Shown piece after piece: positions 1-6,079 of a DNA stretch of 14,300 bases. The position numbers and the translations under genes were made by a program. Under the pieces are notes generated by a model. The model was not told the DNA's origin. It was given only the letters and a program-made list of their open reading frames with translations, and did no database searches. Source of the DNA: TMED27 sp963922705. Its GTDB lineage: Bacteria > Pseudomonadota > Alphaproteobacteria > Micavibrionales > Micavibrionaceae. The first letter of the stretch is position 1; each line of letters opens with the position of its first letter. The DNA is taken from assembly GCA_963922705.1 (NCBI GenBank), contig CAWUJS010000048.1, positions 1 to 14,300 of the forward strand, in the 5' to 3' direction.

Positions 1-32
1 TGGCTTTCAATATCAAGATAAGGGGTAAAGAC

Positions 33-251
33 ATGAGTACAAAAGCAATCAAGACCAAGCTTCAAAAAAAGATTAAGGATGCTGAAAAAGCGAATGCAGA
101 AATTAAAAAACTGCGCGATGAATTGAAAATGAATATTGCCACCATTGCAGATAATTGTGGCCTTCTTGATCTAGATATTTCGGACGCAGAACTAAAGAAA
201 GAGTTTCAGGAAATATTCTCTAAATATCATAAAAAGCAAAAAGCCGTGTAA
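33..251 (+). CDS. TraC-like conjugal transfer/mobilisation protein
   Basis: This 72-residue, highly charged protein has a predicted coiled coil rich in Lys, Glu and Ala (residues 5-35). A short C-terminal segment follows with the pattern CGLLDLDISDAELKKEFQEI. That pattern resembles the end of the small TraC/TraD proteins of alphaproteobacterial plasmids, where a Gly-Leu-acidic-Ile block precedes 'L..EF.EI..(K/R)(Y/F)'. Those proteins are accessory factors encoded near the relaxase and oriT. An AGGGG ribosome binding site lies about 8 bases before the ATG. The gene is followed closely by a terminator, so it probably ends its operon; the upstream gene lies outside the window. The family call rests on the C-terminal pattern and is moderate. 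A generic small coiled-coil protein is the alternative. Confidence 0.6.
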   Translation: MSTKAIKTKLQKKIKDAEKANAEIKKLRDELKMNIATIADNCGLLDLDISDAELKKEFQEIFSKYHKKQKAV

Positions 252-265
252 CAAATGCGGTTATA

Positions 266-294
266 AAAAGGCGGCTCATATAGGCCGCTTTTTG
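266..294. terminator. Bidirectional Rho-independent terminator
   Basis: A GCGGC / GCCGC stem (271-275 with 284-288) is flanked by an A-run on the left and a T-run on the right. It can therefore end transcription from the TraC-like gene on the plus strand. It can also end the converging antitoxin operon on the minus strand. Confidence 0.75.
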
Positions 295-323
295 TTTGTA
301 AAAATATTCGTTCTTTAAAAGAA

Positions 324-620
324 TTATACTGTAGTCACTGACAATCTTAGGCCACTTGCTTCTAACACTTTTGTTAATGTTTCAAAGCGTGGATTTCCAT
401 TTTTAGAGAGTGAACGATAAAGACTTTCACGCGCCAGATTTGTTTCTTCTGCCACCGCGCTCATGCCACCCAAACGCGCAGATGCGACATTTTTAAGTGC
501 AAGTTTGAATAACTCCGCATCACCTGATGCAAGAATTTCTTCAAGATATGCCGCTGCATATTCTGAATCTTTTAGAAGTTCATCACTTAACTCACTATAT
601 GGTTTACTGACTCTACTCAT
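324..620 (-). CDS. HigA-like antitoxin (addiction module antidote)
   Basis: This 98-residue protein has the layout of the HI1420-type 'probable addiction module antidote' family. A short N-terminal segment (SELSDELLKDSEYAAAYLEEIL) is followed by an ALKNVASARLGGMSAVAEE linker-helix. An HTH then follows around residues 52-75, with ETNLARESLYRSLSKNGNPRFETL as its core. The product should bind and neutralise the RelE-like toxin encoded just upstream and repress the shared promoter. A good AAGGAG site precedes the ATG. The ATG overlaps (ATGA) the stop that the toxin frame would reach if its internal TAG were absent, which is typical coupling for a toxin-first pair. The antitoxin itself looks intact. 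Confidence 0.85.
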   Translation of the reverse strand: MSRVSKPYSELSDELLKDSEYAAAYLEEILASGDAELFKLALKNVASARLGGMSAVAEETNLARESLYRSLSKNGNPRFETLTKVLEASGLRLSVTTV

Positions 621-694
621 GACGTTTTTCTCCTTTCATAATCTGCCAGATATTCTTTTGCTTTTGTAATCGTTTTATTTTGATCTTTCTTTGT

Positions 695-958
695 CTACCC
701 CGCTAAAAGCAGAACAATTTTATTATCCACTTTCGTATAAAATACTCTAAATCCTTGCCCGTAATGTTCCCTTAATTCATAAATTCCTTTTGCGCCTTGT
801 AACGGTTTTGCATCTCCGAAGTTACCCAAAGAAACACGATCAATACGCGCCTGTATTTTTACACGGGCTTTTATGTCCTTAATATTTTTGAGCCAGTCGG
901 CAAAAGGACAATTGCCCTTTTCATCCTCGTAAATCTCAATCTCATAAACCATTTTCAT
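695..958 (-). CDS. RelE/ParE-superfamily toxin (HI1419/Gp49-like), truncated by in-frame TAG
   Basis: The protein matches the phage-derived Gp49/HI1419 toxin family. It begins with YEIEIYEDEKGNCPFADWL, then has IDRVSLGNFGDAKPL and the conserved core GIYELREHYGQGFRVFY, then VLLLAG. RelE-type toxins of this sort usually act on translated mRNA. Family members normally continue past the LLLxGG strand with a K-rich helix. Here a TAG stop (695-697) cuts it off. The same frame continues for 25 codons (Q-N-K-T-I-T-K-A-K-E-Y-L-A-D-Y) to a TGA that overlaps the antitoxin start. The present product therefore probably lacks its C-terminal helix and may be inactive. Two starts are possible: ATG at 958 is only 2 bases from GGAG, whereas ATG at 952 is better spaced. 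Confidence 0.8.
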   Translation of the reverse strand: MKMVYEIEIYEDEKGNCPFADWLKNIKDIKARVKIQARIDRVSLGNFGDAKPLQGAKGIYELREHYGQGFRVFYTKVDNKIVLLLAG

Positions 959-967
959 TACTCCTAT

Positions 968-996
968 ATTGTAACTTATAGGTTACACTTATGCAA
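968..996 (-). promoter_or_regulatory. Toxin-antitoxin promoter with operator dyad
   Basis: On the minus strand TTGCAT (996-991) and TACAAT (973-968) are separated by 17 bases. A perfect dyad, TGTAAC-N6-GTTACA (970-987), lies across the spacer and the -10 box. It sits just upstream of the toxin start, where an HTH antitoxin would bind for autorepression. The pair can thus be transcribed independently of the Toprim gene upstream. Confidence 0.7.
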
Positions 997-1903
997 TCTT
1001 ATTTTTTAAAACATTATTCCAGTCTTGCCCTTCTTGTTCCGGGCTATGACGCATGACTTCGCCTTTAAAACGGCTTTCCTCAATAATGACCTTTAGTTTT
1101 TCAGCGAGTCTGTCCCCTCCTTCGTCATTATCAGTCACTAAAATAACTGTTTTAAGATTGTGGAGTTTTGAAAGTGTTTTCTTTAACAACGCGCTTTGAT
1201 CTGGAGACATTCCGCCACCTGTAGCTGCATAAATTGCCCTCTCATTTTGAAACAGAATTGCATAGCTTAATACGTCAATCACGGCCTCACCTATAATCAG
1301 CGTATCATCTGTTTTAAAACAATGTGAACGCCAGAATGTTTTTTCACTGCCCTTTACAAAAACGCCATGATCTTTGTTTTTGAGTTCAAGCGCACAAACT
1401 TCGCCCTTCTCATTCTCATGCGGAAAGGCTGCATTTTTGTAACGATCAAAATAAATACGGCCTTTAAAGCGTGAGCTATTGATAAGCCCTTGCTTAATGC
1501 CTCGGCCTTGTAAATAGCCGTGATATTGCGCGGGATAACATCCTTTAAAAACATTTTGTACACGCTGCGGATCATATTCTTGTTCCTTAACGTCACGCAC
1601 ATAATGTTTAGGCTCTATATTTAGCGCACTTTCTCCAAGCCATATTTTTAATTCTTTGGCAATTTCTGAAAGCTCTTTGCCTGTGCGCTTTTGAATAAAG
1701 TTTATGATATTGCCGTTGTCGGTATCGTCAACCACTGAGAAATAAACCCATGCGCCGCCCTTTTTAGATACGATAATAATATCATTTCCATGACGCATTT
1801 TTATAGATGCGCGTGTGCTGTTCTTTCTGTCCAGCTCATAACCGCAAGAGGCCGCATATTCAGTTAAATTGATTTCGTGTGAAAAGCGTTTCCAGTCTGA
1901 CAT
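989..1903 (-). CDS. DUF3991/Toprim domain protein (primase-like)
   Basis: This 304-residue protein has a C-terminal Toprim domain. The acidic residue of the first motif is E206 in LIIGEAVIDVLSYA. The DxD motif is D258/D260 in VILVTDNDEGGDRLA. It is followed by the 'P....DWN' tail (QDWNNVL) common in plasmid primase-like proteins. The N-terminal part (about residues 10-90) resembles the DUF3991 or degenerate zinc-finger region found before such Toprim domains (GGAWVYFSVVDDTDNGNIINFIQ), although no clear Cys/His zinc ligands remain. These proteins are common in conjugative and mobilisable elements of Proteobacteria and are thought to act in plasmid DNA priming or processing; their exact activity is not settled. 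The start lies 2 bases after the upstream gene's stop, so the two are probably coupled. Confidence 0.8.
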   Translation of the reverse strand: MSDWKRFSHEINLTEYAASCGYELDRKNSTRASIKMRHGNDIIIVSKKGGAWVYFSVVDDTDNGNIINFIQKRTGKELSEIAKELKIWLGESALNIEPKHYVRDVKEQEYDPQRVQNVFKGCYPAQYHGYLQGRGIKQGLINSSRFKGRIYFDRYKNAAFPHENEKGEVCALELKNKDHGVFVKGSEKTFWRSHCFKTDDTLIIGEAVIDVLSYAILFQNERAIYAATGGGMSPDQSALLKKTLSKLHNLKTVILVTDNDEGGDRLAEKLKVIIEESRFKGEVMRHSPEQEGQDWNNVLKNKIA

Positions 1904-1905
1904 GA

Positions 1906-2274
1906 TTACGCCCCCACCATAATATAAAAACCTGTCAACACAGCCATAAGACCGTAAAAGGCTAAACCGTCCAAAACAAAAGCGCGCATCCCGCCATATT
2001 CTTCAATGCGCTGTAAAAAGCCTTTTTTCTTGTCTACTGTAAAAGAGGCTTTGCACTGCCTAACAGCAATTTCCAGCTCTGCCTTTTCTTTCTCCGTGGC
2101 TGTACCGTTTTTTATATACTCGGATAATTCCGTATCCGTAGAATAAAACATGATCTCATTCAAACAGGGCTGAACCGTTCCATAAGCTTCTGCCCTATAA
2201 TCAGCTTCATTCATATACGACCCACCAACGAATACCCCAAAATCTTCCGTTTCTAATGTTCTATCCATTTTCAT
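1906..2274 (-). CDS. Hypothetical protein with C-terminal membrane helix
   Basis: I do not recognise this 122-residue protein. The N-terminal two thirds are soluble and acidic, with several Tyr and Glu (TEDFGVFVGGSYMNEADYRAEAYG). A Lys/Glu-rich helix (TATEKEKAELEIAVRQCKASF) follows. The last 22 or so residues (LDGLAFYGLMAVLTGFYIMV) form one hydrophobic helix that would anchor it in the membrane with its bulk in the cytoplasm. It is the first gene of a leftward unit (this gene, Toprim protein, toxin, antitoxin). It lies downstream of one copy of the shared promoter/leader module. ATG at 2274 or at 2268 could start it; an AAGGAAAG site lies upstream of both. Confidence 0.6.
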   Translation of the reverse strand: MKMDRTLETEDFGVFVGGSYMNEADYRAEAYGTVQPCLNEIMFYSTDTELSEYIKNGTATEKEKAELEIAVRQCKASFTVDKKKGFLQRIEEYGGMRAFVLDGLAFYGLMAVLTGFYIMVGA

Positions 2275-2376
2275 GCTCTTTCTTTCCTTTTGCTTGCTAG
2301 CGCAGCGTTCTACTGAACTATCAACGCTCTGTTACTGTCCTAATCGAAGCACCAAACAAAAAAGAAATATCGCTTG

Positions 2377-2418
2377 CGCCCCGAAACATACTTTTTTCGG
2401 GGCGACAAGAATTGTCGC
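2377..2418. repeat. Two overlapping, mutually exclusive hairpins in the leader
   Basis: A 9-base perfect stem, CGCCCCGAA (2377-2385) with TTCGGGGCG (2396-2404), overlaps by three bases a second 7-base perfect stem. That second stem is GCGACAA (2402-2408) with TTGTCGC (2412-2418). Both cannot fully form together. They lie in the leader of the leftward 2274 unit and in no predicted gene. Neither is directly followed by a T-run. Confidence 0.6.
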
Positions 2419-2427
2419 TTAAAAGCC

Positions 2428-2547
2428 AGGAGAATTATCAAGCCAAATCGGAAAAAATTGCGGAAGGTTCGCAGGCCGGCATTTATGACGGACTGTGAAA
2501 GCCGTCATTTTTTATCTATTTTGCTTGATAATTCGGGCTGCAAGCCC
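2428..2547 (-). promoter_or_regulatory. Shared promoter/leader module, copy 1 (upstream of 2274 unit)
   Basis: Read on the minus strand, this copy starts with the small hairpin GGGCT-TGC-AGCCC (2535-2547). It contains a -35-like TTGCAG (2543-2538), a 17-base spacer and a -10-like AATAGAT (2520-2514). A perfect 11-bp inverted repeat brackets the module: CTTGATAATTC (2524-2534) and GAATTATCAAG (2432-2442). Between them lies a 7-bp hairpin (ATGACGG/CCGTCAT) and a block that is nearly identical in copy 3 (AATCGGAAAAAATTGCGGAA). Two related copies lie at 5876-5985 and 7812-7927, each also in front of a leftward gene. The promoter reading is inference from conserved spacing. Confidence 0.65.
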
Positions 2548-2552
2548 ATACA

Positions 2553-2582
2553 TAAAAAAAGCCATTTCAATTTTTTGAAATG
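2553..2582 (-). terminator. Rho-independent terminator for the Mrr-like gene operon
   Basis: On the minus strand a perfect 8-bp stem (CATTTCAA/TTGAAATG, 2563-2582) is followed by GC and seven Ts (2560-2554). It lies downstream of the leftward Mrr-like gene and upstream of the next leader. A near-identical hairpin occurs at 6001-6020 in the same relative position. Confidence 0.6.
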
Positions 2583-2750
2583 ACCGCATAAACTTCATTA
2601 CAAAAGTAATGACCATATAAATCAAAAATGATCGAAATCCCATAAAAGTACGTAATTACCAATAGGTATTCGCCGCCCCGATACACTTTTAAAGTCCATA
2701 CCCCCCCAAACAATCCCGGATTTCATCCACCAAAAATGTGGATAAAACGA
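2583..2750. other. AT-rich intergenic stretch with a perfect DnaA box
   Basis: No gene is seen here. The stretch holds a dyad CATTAC-AAAA-GTAATG (2596-2611), a run of seven Cs near 2701-2707, and a DnaA-box consensus TGTGGATAA (2737-2745, the reverse complement of TTATCCACA). The box forms an inverted pair with ATCCAC (2725-2730). One box is not proof of an origin. Confidence 0.4.
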
Positions 2751-3287
2751 TTAGGCCAACAACATTTTAAAAAGCTTTTCACCGCTAATAATCTCAATAT
2801 TCTGTTCCCTGGCACGTTCTTTACTCATCGGACCGGTCTTTCCTGTATGTACAAACAGTCCCCCTGCCCCTCGCTTTTTACAAATCAAGGCAAACTCCTG
2901 CATATGGGCAGGATTGATATGATTTCTATATCGCTTTGTCTGAATCAGATAATGCTTGCCTTGAATATAAACTTGCCCGTCAATCCCACCATCGCCTGTA
3001 TAGCGTTTATTTCTTACGATCTTATGCCCCGCCCGTTTGAGCGATGTTAAAACCATTTCTTCGATTACAAAGGGATTGATAGAGCGCAGAAGATAATATT
3101 GTTTCGGCCTGTCATCACCTAATTTTTTGAGCTTGCGTAATTCGCGGCTGGCCTGCCACCGAAACAAATAATGACGCGGCTTAACCTGCTTTAACAATCC
3201 AATTAAAAAAACCGAAGCAACGATAATGCCTAAAAAAATGCGCTCATCGACAGATGCTATATAATGTTGAATATCAGAAAATAACAT
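2751..3287 (-). CDS. Membrane-anchored Mrr-like restriction endonuclease-fold protein
   Basis: The 178-residue product has one N-terminal membrane helix (residues 17-33, IFLGIIVASVFLIGLL), then a basic linker, then an Mrr_cat-type nuclease domain. The conserved features are visible: NPFVIEEMVLTSLKRAGHKI (E-containing helix 1), GDGGIDGQV (D103), then YLIQTKRY with Q116 and K118, which completes the D...QxK catalytic set. The LFVHTGKTG strand and the IISGEKLFKML end are also typical. Mrr-like domains cut DNA, often methylated DNA. A membrane anchor on such a domain is known in scattered plasmid and phage proteins, but its role is unclear. The start overlaps the stop of the preceding gene (TAATG), so translation is likely coupled. 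Confidence 0.75.
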   Translation of the reverse strand: MLFSDIQHYIASVDERIFLGIIVASVFLIGLLKQVKPRHYLFRWQASRELRKLKKLGDDRPKQYYLLRSINPFVIEEMVLTSLKRAGHKIVRNKRYTGDGGIDGQVYIQGKHYLIQTKRYRNHINPAHMQEFALICKKRGAGGLFVHTGKTGPMSKERAREQNIEIISGEKLFKMLLA

Positions 3288-3526
3288 TAAGGTTTCTCTT
3301 CATCTGCAAATAGATCATTCTGGGTATTCAGATCCACACCTATAAAAATCGGCAAAACTTTGTAGGGGTAATGATGCCCTTCAACGCGCGGATTGAACCT
3401 ATGCAGCGTTTCAACACATAATTCCCGTGAAGGCTTCACAGTAGCATAAAGCAAATTATTGCTATCATCAAAAGCCCCATATGCTTGAATTTCACGCTCA
3501 TATTTTGATTTTTGGCTCTTTTTCAT
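3287..3526 (-). CDS. Small hypothetical protein, paralogue of the neighbouring 3542-3766 gene
   Basis: This 79-residue protein is not recognised, but it is clearly related to the protein encoded just upstream. Both carry the pattern 'YE.....Y.AF.D..NLL.ATV......C...LH.FNPR.EG..YPY..LPI'. The conserved Asn-Leu-Leu-x-Ala-Thr-Val strand, Cys, FNPR and YPY-x-x-LPI suggest a small compact domain (beta-beta-alpha-beta). The C-terminus differs and ends with an acidic tail (NDLFADEEKP). It is translationally coupled (TAATG) to the membrane Mrr-like nuclease that follows. It could be an accessory or inhibitor of that protein, but this is guesswork from position. No signal peptide or membrane helix is seen. 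Confidence 0.65.
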   Translation of the reverse strand: MKKSQKSKYEREIQAYGAFDDSNNLLYATVKPSRELCVETLHRFNPRVEGHHYPYKVLPIFIGVDLNTQNDLFADEEKP

Positions 3527-3541
3527 TGTTTTTTGTCCTGA

Positions 3542-3766
3542 TTATTGCATCAAACCCACTCTTTTGATTGGTAGTATGCGGTATGGATAGTAAAAACCTT
3601 CTAAACGCGGGTTAAATTTATGCAATGCTTTTTCACAAGCATCATAATCGGCGCTAACTGTTGCACGTAGTAGATTACCATTATCATGAAAAGCTGCATA
3701 GAATTGCACTTCATAATCCTTTTGAGGAATAAGATTAGTGTCTGTATGGGTTTGTGTGTCTAGCAT
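3542..3766 (-). CDS. Small hypothetical protein, paralogue of the neighbouring 3287-3526 gene
   Basis: This 74-residue protein shares the core AAF-DNGNLLRATV, ACEKALHKFNPRLEG and YPYRILPI with the next gene, so the pair arose by tandem duplication. The N-terminus is Thr- and Asp-rich and unlike its paralogue. A strong AAGGAGAG site stands before the ATG, and the site lies at the foot of a long imperfect palindrome (3768-3930) that could fold in the leader RNA. It is the first gene of a three-gene set (this gene, its paralogue, the Mrr-like nuclease), 15 bases before the paralogue's start. Function unknown. Confidence 0.65.
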   Translation of the reverse strand: MLDTQTHTDTNLIPQKDYEVQFYAAFHDNGNLLRATVSADYDACEKALHKFNPRLEGFYYPYRILPIKRVGLMQ

Positions 3767-3767
3767 T

Positions 3768-3930
3768 TTGTCTCTCCTTTAAGCCATCTTGTGATTTTGT
3801 TCAAAGGCGGATGAGGAAAAATAAAATCTTATAAAAATAGGAGCTGCGAACCGCATTTTTATAGAATTTATTTTAACCATCTGCCAAAAATCACACACAT
3901 AGATGGCTTTACAGGGGCAAGACAAAGAGA
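3768..3930. repeat. Long imperfect palindrome (MITE-like or leader hairpin)
   Basis: The whole gap between the methyltransferase and the paralogue pair folds back on itself. The outermost arms share TTTGTCT and AAAGCCATC-like blocks. Next come GATTTT/AAAATC segments and GGCGGATG/CATCTGCC. The innermost arms are about 20 bp with one mismatch and one bulge (3818-3838 with 3855-3874). The loop contains GCG-AAC-CGC. It holds no gene. Read on the minus strand it becomes the 5' leader of the 3542-3766 gene, and its foot overlaps that gene's ribosome binding region. Confidence 0.65.
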
Positions 3931-3964
3931 CCTCACAATCCCTGTAACACCACCTCCACTTAAA

Positions 3965-5410
3965 TTATGCTGCCTCTTTCTGTGTATTCTGTCCGAGCCA
4001 TGCCCGGCCTTTGGCTGCTGTTTTGTTGAAGAGTGCCCAGTGTGCATCATCTTTGAATTTAAGATGAACAGTGCCTTTCATATAAAATTTGATATGAAAG
4101 AATCGGCTTTCTGTTTCATTATCAAAGGGGGCTTTAACATCACGGCCTAGAATCTCGAACTTGCGTTTTAAACACTGCCCTATTGTTTCGCAGCTTTCAA
4201 AATCTCTGCCCGTGAGAACACACATCACACGATCAAGATCATTATATATGTCCATATAATGCCCCCATCGCAGATCAAAATACCGCCCGTATTTATCATT
4301 GAACTGGCAACCATAGGGGAAAATGATCTTTTTATTGATCTTGTAATTATCGTTGGTTTTCCAGCCCTCTTTATGATTGGTGTTACCATCGTAATAACGG
4401 CACAGCTCATCAAAAACATTGGCCACGGATTGTTCAAACAACCGATCACGCTGTGCGAATACATTTTGCAAGGTGCCTTTGATGTTTTCTGCTGTAAACG
4501 GAATATTGCCGTTGCGATCAACATCGCGCAAAAGCTCATCACGTTGCTTTTTATCAAGCATCTTGTGAAACTCCATGCGGCTAAACACTTTGTGCCATGC
4601 GCTATTGCGGTGTTTACGTGTAAAGGCGGCTTTGGCTGAATTTATATTTTTGGCGGCCATGCCCAAGATGCTATCCAGATCGCTTGAATAGATTGTGATA
4701 TCATTCGCATCCATGAAAGATTGCGCTTTGCGGATATGTTGAAAGGCTTTGAACATATGCATATTCGCTTCATCATAAAAGCGTTGCATATTGCCAAGTC
4801 TATCAATAACAGCAGGCATTGAATCCGTATCAATATTATCATTGATCGCTGTTTCGTCTGTGTCACTCGCCCACAGATCAAAGCTATCATCTTCGGCCTG
4901 TTTTTTAAGATAAACCAAAGCAACACGGACGCTTGTTTTACGCTCGGCGGTGCTAAAGCAATCCCCCAGACAGTCAACATGGCCGTGTTCCGTGATTATT
5001 TTTTCAAGGCGTTGTCTGGTTTTGGTGCATGGGTTTTTGATCGTTTCCTCATTGAGCAAACACACGATTTCACCATCATGTAAAAAATCCCATGCTTTTA
5101 AAAGATGCTCGTCACCATTTGAAAATGGCGGGTTCATAACGATAGCATCGTAATAACACACGCCGTCATAGGTCAAAAAGTCATGCCCCACGATAGAAAA
5201 ATCCTTATCTTGCAAGATAGCGCAAAGTTCAGGTGAATGTTCGATACAATCAACATTTTTACTGCGGTTATAATTATGTTTTGTGAGAGCTTCGGCAATA
5301 TCGCCTTTTCCTGCGCTCGGCTCTAGGAAATGCTGCGCATTTTTCGATACTTTTTGCAGCATCATCTTAATAACAGGTTGCGGTGTAGGGTAAAATTCTT
5401 CTGTAAACAT
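3965..5410 (-). CDS. DUF4942-containing SAM-dependent DNA methyltransferase
   Basis: This 481-residue protein has an N-terminal Rossmann-like methyltransferase domain. SAM-binding motif I is FLEPSAGKGDIAEAL (28-42) and the acidic residue of motif II is in CIEHSP. The catalytic motif IV is VMNPPFSNGDEHLLKAW, with NPPF at 93-96, the signature of amino-group (N6-adenine-type) DNA methylases. The C-terminal half (about 210-480) matches DUF4942, seen in many plasmid and phage methylases: a helical segment rich in MHMFKAFQHIRKAQSF, then HKVFSRMEFHKMLDKKQRD and a C-terminal RFFHIKFYMKGTVHLKF strand pair. It probably modifies plasmid DNA for protection or regulation. No cognate nuclease of matching specificity can be inferred; the Mrr-like gene downstream would be a modification-dependent candidate. 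It follows the 5479-5823 gene after 68 bases. Confidence 0.85.
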   Translation of the reverse strand: MFTEEFYPTPQPVIKMMLQKVSKNAQHFLEPSAGKGDIAEALTKHNYNRSKNVDCIEHSPELCAILQDKDFSIVGHDFLTYDGVCYYDAIVMNPPFSNGDEHLLKAWDFLHDGEIVCLLNEETIKNPCTKTRQRLEKIITEHGHVDCLGDCFSTAERKTSVRVALVYLKKQAEDDSFDLWASDTDETAINDNIDTDSMPAVIDRLGNMQRFYDEANMHMFKAFQHIRKAQSFMDANDITIYSSDLDSILGMAAKNINSAKAAFTRKHRNSAWHKVFSRMEFHKMLDKKQRDELLRDVDRNGNIPFTAENIKGTLQNVFAQRDRLFEQSVANVFDELCRYYDGNTNHKEGWKTNDNYKINKKIIFPYGCQFNDKYGRYFDLRWGHYMDIYNDLDRVMCVLTGRDFESCETIGQCLKRKFEILGRDVKAPFDNETESRFFHIKFYMKGTVHLKFKDDAHWALFNKTAAKGRAWLGQNTQKEAA

Positions 5411-5478
5411 GGTTGATTATCCTTATTTTTATGAGTGGAGAGGGAGGCAGGAAGCAAAGCCCCCTGCCCGTTTTGGGG

Positions 5479-5823
5479 TTATGCTGCGGACTTATCTTTC
5501 TTTTCATAGAAAGCCAGAGCTTCTTCTTTGATCTTGTCGAGCTGGAGAAGCGCAGCATCATGAACTTGACGGACTGCTTTTTCTGTCACGCGCTTACACG
5601 GTGTTTGTGCAATACCGTTTTTGCTGTAATCACCAAAAATTTCAGTGCATTTAGAGCCATCAATTTTATATATGAAGACACTGGCCTGCGCCGCTATCCC
5701 ACCACGGTTTTTATACGTGTTAAGCTCTAAAACTCTTTCGCCTTCCAGTGTTTGGCCTATTGATACGATGCTGCGTGCATTCCAACCGTTATAGCCTTTT
5801 GTTACGTCTACGCTGTAAGTCAT
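5479..5823 (-). CDS. Hypothetical protein, first gene of the methyltransferase unit
   Basis: I do not recognise this 114-residue protein. It starts MTYSVDVTKGYNGWNARSIV and has beta-rich patterning through residues 1-70 (LEGERVLELNTYKNRGGIAAQASVFIYK). A C-terminal amphipathic helix follows (KAVRQVHDAALLQLDKIKEEALAFYEKK). The frame is open to 5853, but the ATG at 5823 is preferred because a perfect TAAGGAGAAAGAAC leader stands directly before it. That same leader text precedes the ParB-like gene. It lies downstream of shared promoter/leader copy 2, and the methyltransferase follows. No membrane or signal segment is present. Confidence 0.7.
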   Translation of the reverse strand: MTYSVDVTKGYNGWNARSIVSIGQTLEGERVLELNTYKNRGGIAAQASVFIYKIDGSKCTEIFGDYSKNGIAQTPCKRVTEKAVRQVHDAALLQLDKIKEEALAFYEKKDKSAA

Positions 5824-5827
5824 GTTC

Positions 5828-5985
5828 TTTCTCCTTAAAAGTTTGCGTTTCACTTCTTTTCCTAAAAAAAGAGCGAGGAGAATTTATCACAGTGGAATCG
5901 GCGAAATTTTATCTGTCTTTCCTAGCTCGCGACGGAAAGCAATAAAATTTTGATCTATTCGACTTGAGAAATTCGGGCTGCAAGC
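5828..5985 (-). promoter_or_regulatory. Shared promoter/leader module, copy 2 (upstream of 5479-5823 gene)
   Basis: Minus-strand order: small GGCT-TGC-AGCC hairpin; -35-like TTGCAG (5983-5978); 18-base spacer with TTTCTCAAG; -10-like AATAGAT (5959-5953). Then follow a diverged middle, the distal arm GTGATAAATTC, TTCTCCT (complement of 5876-5882), and a segment GTGAAACGCAAAC that is nearly shared with copy 3. The last element is the Shine-Dalgarno AGGAGAA (complement of 5829-5835). The TTCTCCT and AGGAGAA segments are perfectly complementary over 7 bases and could hide the ribosome site. Confidence 0.6.
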
Positions 5986-5993
5986 CAAGTTCG

Positions 5994-6020
5994 AAAAAGT
6001 CATTTCAATATATTGAAATG
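5994..6020 (-). terminator. Hairpin with T-run, second terminator after the ParB-like gene
   Basis: A perfect CATTTCAATATATTGAAATG palindrome (6001-6020) is followed on the minus strand by AC and five Ts. It is the counterpart of the hairpin at 2563-2582 and sits just before promoter/leader copy 2. It may work as a terminator or as part of the duplicated module. Confidence 0.45.
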
Positions 6021-6035
6021 GCAATACCCGGCTCT

Positions 6036-6071
6036 AAAAAGCCCACCGCCTGTAATGACGGTAGGCTTTCT
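6036..6071 (-). terminator. Rho-independent terminator of the ParB-like gene
   Basis: An 8-bp stem, GCCCACCG (6041-6048) with CGGTAGGC (6059-6066, one G-T wobble), is followed on the minus strand by five Ts (6040-6036). It begins 14 bases after the leftward ParB-like gene stops. Confidence 0.85.
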
Positions 6072-6079
6072 TCTAAGGA

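Noticed and set aside
617..697. TAG as a sense codon (alternative genetic code) in the toxin
   Set aside because: parA (ends 8680) and the HTH/coiled-coil gene (ends 12236) use TAG as their normal stop, so a nonsense change or rare readthrough is the simpler explanation.
2736..3050. 104-residue plus-strand open frame
   Set aside because: It is antisense to the Mrr-like nuclease, whose catalytic motifs are on the minus strand.
3868..4050. 60-residue minus-strand open frame after the methyltransferase
   Set aside because: It overlaps the end of the methyltransferase in another frame and runs into the long palindrome; there is no ribosome site.
4259..4639. 126-residue plus-strand open frame
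   Set aside because: It is antisense to the methyltransferase, whose motifs are clear, and its own sequence has no recognisable domain.
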